A stretch of DNA of 56,891 nucleotides from an uncultured Paraprevotella sp. (lineage in GTDB: Bacteria > Bacteroidota > Bacteroidia > Bacteroidales > Bacteroidaceae), in NCBI GenBank assembly GCA_900546665.1, contig URDY01000018.1, forward strand, positions 1 to 56,891. Direction: 5' to 3'. The notes under the pieces were generated by a model. That model was not told the DNA's origin, ran no database searches, and saw only the letters and a list, made by a program, of their open reading frames with translations. Positions 50,187-56,891 of the stretch are shown piece after piece (within the stretch, counting starts at the first letter, position 1; every line of letters starts with the position of its first letter). A program made the translations under genes and the position numbers.

Positions 50187-51596
50187 ATGAGAAACTATGC
50201 TTTCCTTAGTATGCTCAAGAAGTATATCAATTCCAGCGTCATACTTGTTGTAGTGACTGTAGCTGCCCTGATCGTTGCAAACAGCCCATGGGGAGACAGC
50301 TATCGCGACTTATGGGAATTACCGGTCAACGTATCTGTCGGTAAATTCAATCTTTTCAGCCATAGCGCACAGGAACTTTCCTTACTGGATTTCATCAATG
50401 ATTTCCTTATGGCCATTTTCTTTTTCTCCATCGGTCTGGAAATCAAACGCGAGATTCTGGTCGGCGAACTGTCCAGTTTGAGAAAGGCCCTTTTGCCTAT
50501 TATTGGAGCTTGTGGCGGTATGTTGATACCAGTGGTGATATTCTTCGTTTTATGTCCTGACGATGCTTTCATGCTGCGCGGAACAGCCATTCCTATGGCT
50601 ACTGATATCGCATTCTCTCTAGGCGTTCTGGCTATATTCGGGCAAAGGGTTCCTGCCAGCCTGAAAATATTCCTGGCGACACTTGCTGTTGCAGACGATC
50701 TGGGAGGCATTATCGTCATTGCCCTGTTCTACTCCACCAACCTTCATCTGCATTATCTGGGCTACGCAGCCATACTTATTCTTATTCTGCTTATTGGCAA
50801 TTGGCTGCATCTACGTTCCAAGACATTCTATATCGGTGTGGGTATATTCGTTTGGTATATGTTCCTCAATTCCGGAATCCATGCGACCATTGCAGGAGTT
50901 GTCGTAGCCTTCTGCGTCCCGGCCCGCCCCAATGCCAGTGCACTCTACTTCGTAGCCAGTATCCGTCGTAAACTTAAACGCTTTCCGACAGAAGAGGCCG
51001 TACAAGACCGACATGGCATCAGTATCCTGTCCAACAACCAGATTTATCTTCTCAAAAGCATAGAGTCTGCTTCCGACAGAATAATCAGTCCGCTTCAGTC
51101 ACTTGAGGATGCACTACAGAATCCCATCAATTACTTTGTAGTACCTCTGTTTGCCTTTGCCAATGCCGGTATCGACATGAATGGCATGAGCATCGACAAT
51201 CTTTTCAGCGGCATCAGTCTGGCTGTATTTATGGGATTGGCAATCGGAAAATTTGCAGGAATATTCTCTTTCTCATGGCTTGCAATAAAATGCAAACTGG
51301 TCAGTTTGCCTGAAGGATGTTCATGGAAAAGCTTTGCCAGCGTATGCATGCTGGGAGGAATAGGCTTTACCGTATCCATGTTTATTGCGGACCTGTCGTA
51401 TTACCCGCTCGGCGAGATTGGAAAGATCTATCTCAACAATGCCAAAATCGGTATTCTGGCCGGTTCTGTTGCAAGCAGTCTGATCAGCATCATTCTGCTT
51501 AACCATACACTGCCACGTGTATCTTCTCCAAGCATCTCATCCGACACTCCAGAAAAAGAAAACAAGAAACAGGTTTCTTCCCCGGCTGCCAATTAA
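50187..51596 (+). CDS. nhaA: Na+/H+ antiporter NhaA
   Basis: 469 residues, twelve predicted membrane helices. Key motifs are present: FFFSIGLEIKREI, the TDIAFSLG unwound helix (~139-146) and the ion-binding aspartate pair Asp170-Asp171 in LAVADDLGGI. A late GIGFTVSMFIADLSY is typical of the C-terminal bundle. It exchanges cytoplasmic Na+ for protons across the inner membrane. It could start at Met1 or Met9 (MLKKYINSS); the first is adopted. A hydrophilic, Ser/Lys-rich C-terminus extends beyond the core. A strong terminator follows 37 nt after the stop. Confidence 0.95.
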   Translation: MRNYAFLSMLKKYINSSVILVVVTVAALIVANSPWGDSYRDLWELPVNVSVGKFNLFSHSAQELSLLDFINDFLMAIFFFSIGLEIKREILVGELSSLRKALLPIIGACGGMLIPVVIFFVLCPDDAFMLRGTAIPMATDIAFSLGVLAIFGQRVPASLKIFLATLAVADDLGGIIVIALFYSTNLHLHYLGYAAILILILLIGNWLHLRSKTFYIGVGIFVWYMFLNSGIHATIAGVVVAFCVPARPNASALYFVASIRRKLKRFPTEEAVQDRHGISILSNNQIYLLKSIESASDRIISPLQSLEDALQNPINYFVVPLFAFANAGIDMNGMSIDNLFSGISLAVFMGLAIGKFAGIFSFSWLAIKCKLVSLPEGCSWKSFASVCMLGGIGFTVSMFIADLSYYPLGEIGKIYLNNAKIGILAGSVASSLISIILLNHTLPRVSSPSISSDTPEKENKKQVSSPAAN

Positions 51597-51633
51597 TTCA
51601 CCGGAATCCGAATATCAGCTGTCATCCTGATAC

Positions 51634-51682
51634 AAGACATCTCCCTGTCCGTACTTTATTTTCCGGGACAGGGAGATGTCTT
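51634..51682 (+). terminator. Intrinsic terminator of nhaA
   Basis: AAGACATCTCCCTGTCC pairs with GGACAGGGAGATGTCTT, a perfect 17-bp stem around a 15-nt loop, followed by ATTTTC. Confidence 0.85.
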
Positions 51683-51747
51683 ATTTTCATTGAAAAGAAT
51701 AGGATAAAGAGCAAAAATAAGCAAATTTGAGTATTCTCACTGACGGT

Positions 51748-51969
51748 CTCTTTCCAATCCATGACGTTTTCACTCGATATGGAAAGCATCGTAATATATC
51801 GGTAAATCGTATTTATGTTTTGACGTAATGTACGGATTTCAAAAGTTTCTGATTCGATTTTCTGGATTTGATGTTTTTCATACAATATCGTGAGAATCAT
51901 ACAGAAAATGACCGAAACTAATATGATATAACCAACGAGAATTTTATGTCGCAACGAGAATCTCAACAT
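51748..51969 (-). pseudogene. 5' remnant of an RteA-like sensor histidine kinase
   Basis: About 74 residues (MLRFSLRHKILVGYIILVS to VMDWKE) look like the N-terminus of the hybrid sensor kinases (RteA type) of CTnDOT-family conjugative elements: a short basic start, one membrane helix (~10-29), then the periplasmic helix IRTLRQNINTIYRYITML. Beyond WKE the frame stays open for ~41 more codons to 51622, but those read through the nhaA terminator hairpin, so they are not kinase. The second membrane helix, kinase and receiver domains are missing. The truncation marks a recombination junction between about 51690 and 51750. The RteA assignment is from memory of the family. Confidence 0.5.
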
Positions 51970-52002
51970 TAGTTTTTTCTTCTTTCGGCTTGCCTACTTA
52001 TA

Positions 52003-52042
52003 AAAATATCTCCCTGTGTATTAAGCAGCAGGGAGATATTTT
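52003..52042 (-). terminator. Intrinsic terminator of the AKR pair
   Basis: AAAATATCTCCCTG pairs with CAGGGAGATATTTT (14 bp) around a 12-nt loop. On the minus strand the stem ends in TTTTTATA. It lies 11 nt past the stop at 52054. Confidence 0.8.
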
Positions 52043-52053
52043 ATTTGAGATGT

Positions 52054-53091
52054 TTACTTGATAACCTGATTCCCCGTAGACCAAGTAGCCTTCTCCGTCG
52101 GCTTCTTCTTGTTGAGCGCCATGACACCCACCAATTTGTGCGGAATGTACATTTCTTCCAGATAAGCCATGTCGTCCGGTGTCAGCTTCAGGTCGAGGGC
52201 GGCAACGGCTCCTTCAATGTGGTGCAGCTTCGTAGCGCCGACTACGGGTGAAGCTACTTTCTGCAAGAGCCATGCAAGGGCAACCTGCGTCATCGTCACG
52301 CCGTATCGGTCGGCAAGTTCAGCTACACGGGCGATGATGATACCGTCCTGCTCGGCGGTAGCGTCATACTTCATCTTGGCTACGCCGTCCTCTTCCTGAC
52401 GTTTCGATGTTTCGCCCGGACGTTTGGAGAGGCGACCGCCTGCCAGTGCGCTGTACGGGGTCAAGGCGATATTATCTTCTTCGCAGAGGGGGACCATTTC
52501 GCGCTCTTCCTCGCGGAACAGCAGGTTGTAATGCCCCTGCACGGATACGAACTTCGCCCAGCCGTTGCGGTCGGCAATGGCATTGGCTTTGGCAAGCTGC
52601 CAGGCAAAGCAGTTGGAGATGCCGATGGCGCGTACCTTGCCTGCCTTTACCGCGTTGTTCATGCCTTCCATGATGTCCTCGATGGGCGTGTTGTAGTCCC
52701 ACATGTGGCAGATGTACAAGTCTACGTAGTCCATGCCGAGATTCTCAAGGCTCTTGTTGAGCATACGCTCCACGTGCTGCTGACCGCTGATTCCGGCGGC
52801 AATCTCGTCGGCGGTGCGGGGCAGGAACTTAGTGGCTACCACCACATCTTCCCGTTTGGCGAGGGAACGGAGGGCACGCCCCACGTATTGCTCGCTCGTG
52901 CCACTCTGGTAAGCAATGGCGGTGTCGAAGAAGTTCACGCCCAGTTTCAGTCCGCGCTTGATGATTTCGCGGGACTGTTCCTCGTTGGTAGTCCATGTGC
53001 AAGGTCCCTGTGTAGGGTCGCCGAATCCCATACATCCCATGCAGATGCGGGATACGTTCAAGTCTGAATTTCCAAGTTTGATGTATTCCAT
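52054..53091 (-). CDS. Aldo/keto reductase (AKR superfamily, YhdN/Tas-like)
   Basis: 345 residues. NADPH-dependent TIM-barrel fold. The tetrad can be assigned: Asp and Tyr in NFFDTAIAYQSGTSEQ, Lys in VVATKF and His in DLYICHMWD. The cofactor phosphate site is near VVGATKLHHIEGAV. The substrate is unknown; relatives reduce small aldehydes and ketones. It lies 18 nt downstream of a second AKR gene and is clearly cotranscribed. DNA here is visibly richer in G+C than the chromosome before 51.6 kb. Confidence 0.9.
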   Translation of the reverse strand: MEYIKLGNSDLNVSRICMGCMGFGDPTQGPCTWTTNEEQSREIIKRGLKLGVNFFDTAIAYQSGTSEQYVGRALRSLAKREDVVVATKFLPRTADEIAAGISGQQHVERMLNKSLENLGMDYVDLYICHMWDYNTPIEDIMEGMNNAVKAGKVRAIGISNCFAWQLAKANAIADRNGWAKFVSVQGHYNLLFREEEREMVPLCEEDNIALTPYSALAGGRLSKRPGETSKRQEEDGVAKMKYDATAEQDGIIIARVAELADRYGVTMTQVALAWLLQKVASPVVGATKLHHIEGAVAALDLKLTPDDMAYLEEMYIPHKLVGVMALNKKKPTEKATWSTGNQVIK

Positions 53092-53109
53092 AATGATAAA
53101 TTTGAATGA

Positions 53110-53955
53110 TTAATAATCGAATTGTGCTTCGCAAATCATCTTGACGCAAGCCGGGTCGCGATGGTCGAAGATGGTGCTGCGTCCGGTGTCGAGTTTGGCA
53201 ATGGTTGCCATGTCGTCGGCATCCAGCTCGAAGTCGAACACATCCATGTTCTCGCGCATCCGTTCGGTGTGCGTCGATTTGGTGAGGACGATGATGTCGC
53301 GTTGGATAAGCCAGCGCAGGATGACCTGTGCCACGCTCTTGCCTGTCTTGGCGGCAATGGCTTTCAGTGTTTCGTCTTGGAAGATGGCGGGGTTCTGTGC
53401 GAATGGACTCCATGCCTCCAGACGTGTGTCATATCCGCTAAGGAACTGCTGTGTCGCGATTTGCTGGCAGTAGGGATGCACCTCCATTTGGCATAACGCC
53501 GGAACAACTGTGTTGTGTAGCATCAAGTCTATGAAGCGGTCGGGGAAAAAGTTGCTCAGTCCGATAGCACGGATTTTACCTTCCTTGTACATTTCCTCCA
53601 TTGCCCGCCATGCGCCGAACACATCGCCATAAGGCTGGTGGATGAGGTACAGGTCGAGGTAGTCGGTCTGCAACTTGCGTAGCGACTTCTCCACAGCCGC
53701 CCGTGCGCTCTCGTACCCAGCATCCTTAATCCACAGCTTGGTGGTGATGAACAGTTCCTTGCGGTCGATGCCGCTTTTCTTGATGCCGCTGCCTACGGCT
53801 TCCTCATTGCAATAAGCCGATGCGGTGTCGATAGAGCGATAGCCCAGACGGATAGCCTCGCACACACTGTTCTCACATTCTTCTTTGGACATCTGGTAAA
53901 CGCCCAGCCCCAAAATCGGCATTTCCACGCCGTTGTTCAATCTGATTGTCTTCAT
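53110..53955 (-). CDS. Aldo/keto reductase (2,5-diketo-D-gluconate reductase type)
   Basis: 281 residues, shorter AKR class. MPILGLGVYQMSKEECEN is followed by SIDTASAYCNEEAVG (Asp, Tyr), FITTKLW (Lys) and YLDLYLIHQPYGD (His). Cofactor contacts are seen in VLTKSTHTERMRENMDVFDFEL. It differs from the neighbouring 345-residue AKR and is not a recent duplicate. It is probably a cytoplasmic NADPH-linked carbonyl reductase. First gene of the AKR pair; the 350 bp upstream of it is the palindrome-rich spacer. No clear TAnnTTTG box was found just upstream. Confidence 0.9.
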   Translation of the reverse strand: MKTIRLNNGVEMPILGLGVYQMSKEECENSVCEAIRLGYRSIDTASAYCNEEAVGSGIKKSGIDRKELFITTKLWIKDAGYESARAAVEKSLRKLQTDYLDLYLIHQPYGDVFGAWRAMEEMYKEGKIRAIGLSNFFPDRFIDLMLHNTVVPALCQMEVHPYCQQIATQQFLSGYDTRLEAWSPFAQNPAIFQDETLKAIAAKTGKSVAQVILRWLIQRDIIVLTKSTHTERMRENMDVFDFELDADDMATIAKLDTGRSTIFDHRDPACVKMICEAQFDY

Positions 53956-54000
53956 ACGATTCGTTTATTTAAGTAATAATTCTCGTTTTCGCTTGTCCAA

Positions 54001-54050
54001 GCCTCCGACAAGGGCTCTCCGCGTTCGCGAGGGCTGTCGGAGGCGTTTTT
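54001..54050. repeat. GC-rich hairpin of the palindromic spacer
   Basis: GCCTCCGACA (54001-54010) pairs with TGTCGGAGGC (54035-54044), with an inner CGC-GTTC-GCG stem. GTTTTT follows on the plus strand. Its outer arms share CTCCGAC/GTCGGAG with the repeat units that follow. By form it is a plus-strand terminator, yet no plus-strand gene runs into it. Confidence 0.65.
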
Positions 54051-54056
54051 AGTACC

Positions 54057-54208
54057 TCTCCGGACGGATTTGTCTTGTCCGAGACCTCCGACGGTACTAA
54101 TCCTGTCAGATTGGTGTTGTCGGAGGTTCATTTAGGGTTAATCCTGCCGGATTGGTGTTGTCCGAGACCTCAGACGGTGCTAATCCTGGCGGATTGGTGT
54201 TGTCGGAG
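54057..54208. repeat. Tandem array of ~41-bp nested palindromes
   Basis: Three clear copies of a 28-bp core (TAATCCTGNCNGATTGGTGT then TGTCGGAG) start at 54098, 54139 and 54181, with periods of 41 and 42 bp. A degenerate fourth lies at 54057. Each clear copy holds an inner hairpin, AATCC-N4-GGATT (weakened in the first). Copies one and three are enclosed by CTCCGAC/GTCGGAG arms: a perfect 9-bp stem 54084-54092/54119-54127 in copy one, one mismatch in copy three. Non-coding; origin unknown. Confidence 0.75.
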
Positions 54209-54236
54209 AGTCAGACGGCAAATGTTAAGGAAGATT

Positions 54237-54313
54237 AGGTCGGACTTGAGGCTATCTCATGTCCGGGATGAGGTAGGCTCATGTCCGGGATGAGATGTGC
54301 TTGCGTCCGACCT
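54237..54313. repeat. Inverted repeat enclosing two copies of a 17-bp palindrome
   Basis: AGGTCGGAC (54237-54245) and GTCCGACCT (54305-54313) are perfect inverted arms. Inside, CTCATGTCCGGGATGAG occurs twice (54256-54272, 54278-54294; period 22), each able to fold through CTCAT/ATGAG. The right arm abuts the SDR stop codon, so on the minus strand the whole structure forms the immediate 3' end of the SDR message. No T-tract follows, so it is not an ordinary terminator. Confidence 0.7.
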
Positions 54314-55087
54314 TTAGTTTTTCCCTGCATAAACCTGCGTCATGCCACCGTCAACGGTAAGCTCGATGCCCGTGATGTATTTGCTCAAATCCGATGCAAG
54401 GAAGACCACGGCATCGCCCAGTTCCTCGCTCGTGCCGACACGCCCAAGTGGGATTTCCGAAGAAACACGGTCGGCGTATGCCTGCACATCGGCGGCGCTC
54501 ATGCCCTGTACCACTTCGTAGCCCTCGGTAGGTATCACGCCCGGACTTACGGCATTTACACGGATATGGCGACTCTTCAGGTCGGTTGTCCAACTGCGGG
54601 CGAAGGAGCGGACGGCAGCTTTCGTGGCGGCGTACAAGCCGAAGCCCGGCAATCCCATGTAAGCCGTGATGGAGGCGTTCAGGATGATGGAAGCCCCGTC
54701 GCGCAGGATGGGCAGCAGGGTCTGCACGGTGAGGTACGTGCCCCATACGTTCACATCGAACGTGCGGCGGTAGTCCGCTTCGGTCGCCTCCTCAAACGGG
54801 ATAGCCTTGCCTCCGCCTGCATTGGCGAAGATGATGTCAAGTCCTCCGTTATCCTCCTTGATGATGTTTGCCAGCCGGAGCATATCGTCCTTGTTGGAAA
54901 TGTCCGCCTGCACCGCCTTTACGTTGCTGCCCAACTTCGCTGCTGCCTGTTCCAAAACTTCCTTGCGCCGTCCGGTGATATAGACGAACGCGCCTTCTTC
55001 CATTAGTCTTTTGGCGGTACCGAAGCCGATGCCGCTGCTGCCGCCCGTTACGAGGGCGACTTTGCCTTTCAGTAATTGTGTGTCCAT
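54314..55087 (-). CDS. Short-chain dehydrogenase/reductase
   Basis: 257 residues, classical SDR. The cofactor motif is TGGSSGIG (14-21), then NAG (89-91), catalytic Ser139, Tyr152 and Lys156 (YAATK). The basic TGRRKE after strand 2 favours NADP(H). The C-terminal half has SPGVIPTEGYEVV and the closing ITGIELTVDGGMT. Substrate unknown. It starts 3 nt after the stop of the carboxymuconolactone-decarboxylase-like gene, so the two are translated together. It lies in the GC-rich segment. Confidence 0.92.
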   Translation of the reverse strand: MDTQLLKGKVALVTGGSSGIGFGTAKRLMEEGAFVYITGRRKEVLEQAAAKLGSNVKAVQADISNKDDMLRLANIIKEDNGGLDIIFANAGGGKAIPFEEATEADYRRTFDVNVWGTYLTVQTLLPILRDGASIILNASITAYMGLPGFGLYAATKAAVRSFARSWTTDLKSRHIRVNAVSPGVIPTEGYEVVQGMSAADVQAYADRVSSEIPLGRVGTSEELGDAVVFLASDLSKYITGIELTVDGGMTQVYAGKN

Positions 55088-55090
55088 ACG

Positions 55091-55750
55091 TTATTGTTTT
55101 TGATTGCGAATATTCAATGTATGCTCCAACCGTTGCGAGCCGACTTCCGCTGCCTCAGCCGACACCCCTTGCCCAATGAGCCTCAGTATTTCCCGCAACT
55201 GCCCCTCCGTCACGCCAACATTCAGCGCACCGCCGTAGTGCGATTCCACCATTGGCTCCTTGATAGCGGCAAGGGCAGACACGGTGGTAATCTCCCGCTC
55301 GACATACGAAAGCAGGTCGCGGGCGAAAAGGTCGGCGAAAAGATGCTCCTTCAAGCAGAAGTCCAGCAACGGATTGAAACCGAAGAAGCCGCTGCGCAAC
55401 TGTTCTGCCGTCATGCCCGCGCAAAACATTTGCAGCCGTTCACCCCGTGCATACTTGCTTTCGCTTTCGTCAAGAGGCGATGCTTCTCGTCCCTGCTCAT
55501 CGTGTATGCCTTTGCTGCGCCGTTCATTCACCAAGTTCATAAACACGGTGGTCGCCCGGCACGTCGGAGCAAAACCCACGTAGCAATACAGATGCACAAT
55601 CTCTTCGTTAATCTCGTTGATGGTCATGCCGAAGTCCAGAGCATCTGCCAAGACTTTCTTCAACCCCTCCACATCGGTGGTGGTGATAGCCGTATGGATG
55701 GAAATCAAGGCGATGTGTGCCTGCCGTTCCGTAAGATGTTTCAGTACCAT
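55091..55750 (-). CDS. Carboxymuconolactone decarboxylase family protein (two CMD domains)
   Basis: 219 residues from the ATG at 55750 (MVLKHLTERQAHIALIS); a longer frame would start upstream of the -7 box. There are two CMD/AhpD-like helical domains. The first (~10-80) has EEIVHLYCYVGFAPTCRATT. The second (~115-205) ends ALAAIKEPMVESHYGGALNVGVTEGQLREI. The spaced cysteines resemble, but do not exactly match, the CxxC of AhpD peroxidases. The fold carries decarboxylase, peroxidase and quinone-related activities; in redox operons with AKR and SDR genes a thiol or quinone role is plausible but unproven. Confidence 0.85.
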   Translation of the reverse strand: MVLKHLTERQAHIALISIHTAITTTDVEGLKKVLADALDFGMTINEINEEIVHLYCYVGFAPTCRATTVFMNLVNERRSKGIHDEQGREASPLDESESKYARGERLQMFCAGMTAEQLRSGFFGFNPLLDFCLKEHLFADLFARDLLSYVEREITTVSALAAIKEPMVESHYGGALNVGVTEGQLREILRLIGQGVSAEAAEVGSQRLEHTLNIRNQKQ

Positions 55751-55780
55751 AATCGAATCCTTTGTTTTAATTAGACGATG

Positions 55781-55788
55781 CAAAATTA
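55781..55788 (-). promoter_or_regulatory. -7 box of the CMD-SDR operon
   Basis: TAATTTTG on the minus strand, 30 bp before the CMD start codon. No clear -33 box. It faces the regulator promoter about 100 bp away. Confidence 0.5.
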
Positions 55789-55886
55789 CGGCGTTCCCCA
55801 CCGAAAGCCGTTATACTGATTACTGAACGTTTGATACGGATAACTGAAATATGGATAAAGGGTGAAACTATTAGAAAACAATGCCT

Positions 55887-55894
55887 TATATTTG
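55887..55894 (+). promoter_or_regulatory. -7 box of the AraC-type regulator gene
   Basis: TATATTTG, 26 bp before the ATG at 55921. Divergent from the CMD-SDR promoter, the usual arrangement for a regulator controlling a neighbouring operon. Confidence 0.5.
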
Positions 55895-55920
55895 CAGTAG
55901 CAAACAAGAAAAGAATACTT

Positions 55921-56583
55921 ATGAAGAAAGTAGAAAGAGTAAATATAGACGCATACAACAAGTATATGGGTGTGGAAACGCTGCATCCGTTGGTGAGCAT
56001 TATCGACTTTTCCAGACTGTCGCCCATACACAGTTTCCTGTTCAACATAGACTTTTATGCCGTGTTCCTGAAGGAGACGAAGAACGGAACTTTGACTTAC
56101 GGACGGCAGTATTACGACTATCAGGAAGGAAGCATTGTCTGTATCTCTCCGGGACAGGTTATCGGTGCGGAAGCAACGGAAGAAATCTTCCAACCGCAAG
56201 GCTGGGGACTGCTGTTTCATCCCGACTTGATTGTCGGCACGCCGTTGGCTACCAAGATGAAGAAGTACACTTTTTTCGCCTACGACGTAAACGAGGCGTT
56301 ACACCTCTCCGAACGGGAAAGACACATCATCCTCGACTGTTTCGACAAGATAACGGAAGAACTCAATCATCCGATAGACAATCATAGCCAGACGTTGATC
56401 TGTGTCTATATTGAGTTGCTGCTGGACTATTGCACACGCTTCTACGAACGCCAGTTCATTACCCGTAAAAAAGTCAATACCGACCTGCTGACCCGTTTCG
56501 AGAAACTGTTGCACGATTATTTCCTGACTTCGTCACTCAAAAAACCTCAATATTATAATTGGTTGATAAACAATATTTTGTAA
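55921..56583 (+). pseudogene. AraC-family regulator, 3' end lost to an insertion sequence
   Basis: The ATG at 55921 (MKKVERVNIDAYNKYMGVE) opens a frame with an AraC-type cupin-like sensor domain (YDYQEGSIVCISPGQVIGAE, LLFHPDLIVGTPL). The linker (HTQ-like ETLICVYIELLLDYCTRFYERQF) and the first helix before the HTH (LLTRFEKLLHDYFLTSSLKKPQY) follow. After KKPQY the expected two helix-turn-helix motifs are replaced by YNWLINNIL and a stop inside insertion-sequence DNA. About 220 codons remain of a usual ~290-300, so the DNA-binding domain is gone. The gene is divergent from the CMD-SDR operon, which it presumably controlled. Confidence 0.8.
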
Positions 56584-56586
56584 TTT

Positions 56587-56612
56587 TGTGTCACCCATTT
56601 TAGGGTGACACA
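56587..56612 (+). repeat. Perfect hairpin in the transposase leader
   Basis: TGTGTCACCC pairs with GGGTGACACA (10 bp) around ATTTTA. It lies just after the putative -7 box and 10 nt before the transposase ATG, with no T-run, so it is not a terminator. It could hide the ribosome site when transcripts enter from outside, or bind transposase. Confidence 0.7.
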
Positions 56613-56622
56613 GTACAAAAAT

Positions 56623-56891
56623 ATGTTTATACGTAAAAAGAAATACCCATCAGGCAATGTAGGTGTCATAGTCGTTGAAAAGGCCAACGGCAAGATGAAT
56701 GAGCTTGCCACTATAGGTATAGCGCGTACTCAAGAAGAGATAGATTCTCTCATAATGAAAGGTCGTAGATGGATAGAGGCGGAACAGGAACGCCGCCATC
56801 CACGGCTGGATCTCTTCGGTGAGGAACGTAAGAAGTGTGATGCAGAACTTCTGAATGCCGAACAGATGCTTTCGTGCATAACCAACATCTC
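56623..56891 (+). CDS. Transposase N-terminus (IS1634/IS4-group-like), truncated by window edge
   Basis: 89 codons visible, open to the right edge. MFIRKKKYPSGNVGVIVVEK followed by LATIGIARTQEEIDSLIMKG matches the N-terminal pattern of IS1634-type DDE transposases, which often begin MFIR plus a beta strand and a helical KGRRWIEAE segment. The catalytic domain is outside the window, so family placement rests on the N-terminus only. Confidence 0.65.
   Translation, partial: MFIRKKKYPSGNVGVIVVEKANGKMNELATIGIARTQEEIDSLIMKGRRWIEAEQERRHPRLDLFGEERKKCDAELLNAEQMLSCITNI

Larger units (their letters stand above)
56552..56891 (+). mobile_element. Insertion sequence, left end (IS1634-like), continues past window
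   Basis: Starts somewhere between the last AraC-like codon (about 56550) and the transposase promoter; the exact end and target duplication cannot be fixed because the right end is outside the window. It contains a TAATTTTG -7 box (56581-56588), the hairpin 56587-56612 and the start of a transposase gene. AT-rich left end, inserted in the regulator gene. Confidence 0.65.

Noticed and set aside
52531..53067. 178-codon plus-strand ORF
   Set aside because: Antisense to the AKR gene in GC-rich DNA, where long spurious frames are expected; no domain recognised.
54057..54313. Possible CRISPR array from regular ~41-bp repeats
   Set aside because: Units are imperfect over their whole length, there are no invariant repeats alternating with unique spacers, and no cas genes are nearby.
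54281..55006. 241-codon plus-strand ORF
   Set aside because: Runs antisense to the SDR gene and starts inside the palindromic spacer; composition and codon pattern are those of a shadow frame.

Overview
The window is a stretch of a Bacteroidales chromosome (phylum Bacteroidota). The evidence is the run rpsU, xerC, hpf, tRNAs, tuf, tRNA-Trp, secE, nusG, rplKAJL, rpoBC; promoters of the Bacteroidota type (TTTG, about 19 nt, TAnnTTTG); a complete porP-gldKLMN type IX secretion core operon; and families largely confined to the phylum (DUF4954, DUF2795, PorT-type barrels). Genus cannot be fixed from sequence reading alone. Most of the window has the moderate base composition of such genomes. The first ~90 bp and everything from about 51.7 kb onward are clearly richer in G+C or mosaic.

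Layout. 1-4.3 kb: the tail of an unidentified GC-rich gene, a TapB/DUF3108-like secreted protein, an OmpA-type lipoprotein and a secreted esterase with a short C-terminal sorting-like tail. 4.5-20.2 kb (all minus): the transcription/translation block. It is read from a strong promoter at 17.45 kb through four tRNAs, tuf, tRNA-Trp, secE, nusG, four ribosomal proteins and rpoBC, with a terminator-like attenuator between rplL and rpoB. Upstream lie hpf, xerC, rpsU and mdh. 20.3-31 kb: housekeeping genes (M24 aminopeptidase P, gamma-carbonic-anhydrase-like protein, mscL, waaA, gltX, a 7TM-HD phosphohydrolase, priA). 31-37.8 kb (minus): a PorT-like barrel and porP-gldK-gldL-gldM-gldN, the type IX secretion motor and ring components. 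38-39.4 kb: DUF2795, a PduO-type cobalamin adenosyltransferase and a methyltransferase-like protein.

39.7 kb: a short transcription unit of about 62 nt with its own consensus promoter and intrinsic terminator. It matches what I recall of the Bacteroidales-1 RNA motif. It is followed by a DUF4954 left-handed beta-helix protein and an integral membrane partner. 43-51.6 kb: a secreted GH2 glycosidase, glmM, a 961-residue MG2-like exported protein and nhaA.

51.7-56.9 kb: an accessory, probably transferred segment. It begins with the truncated 5' end of an RteA-like sensor kinase that reads straight into the nhaA terminator. Then come two aldo-keto reductases, a short-chain dehydrogenase and a carboxymuconolactone-decarboxylase-family protein, all minus. 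A divergent AraC-type regulator gene has lost its DNA-binding domain to an insertion sequence that runs off the right edge. Between the SDR and AKR genes lies ~310 bp of non-coding DNA built from nested, repeated palindromes. This is the least explained sequence in the window.
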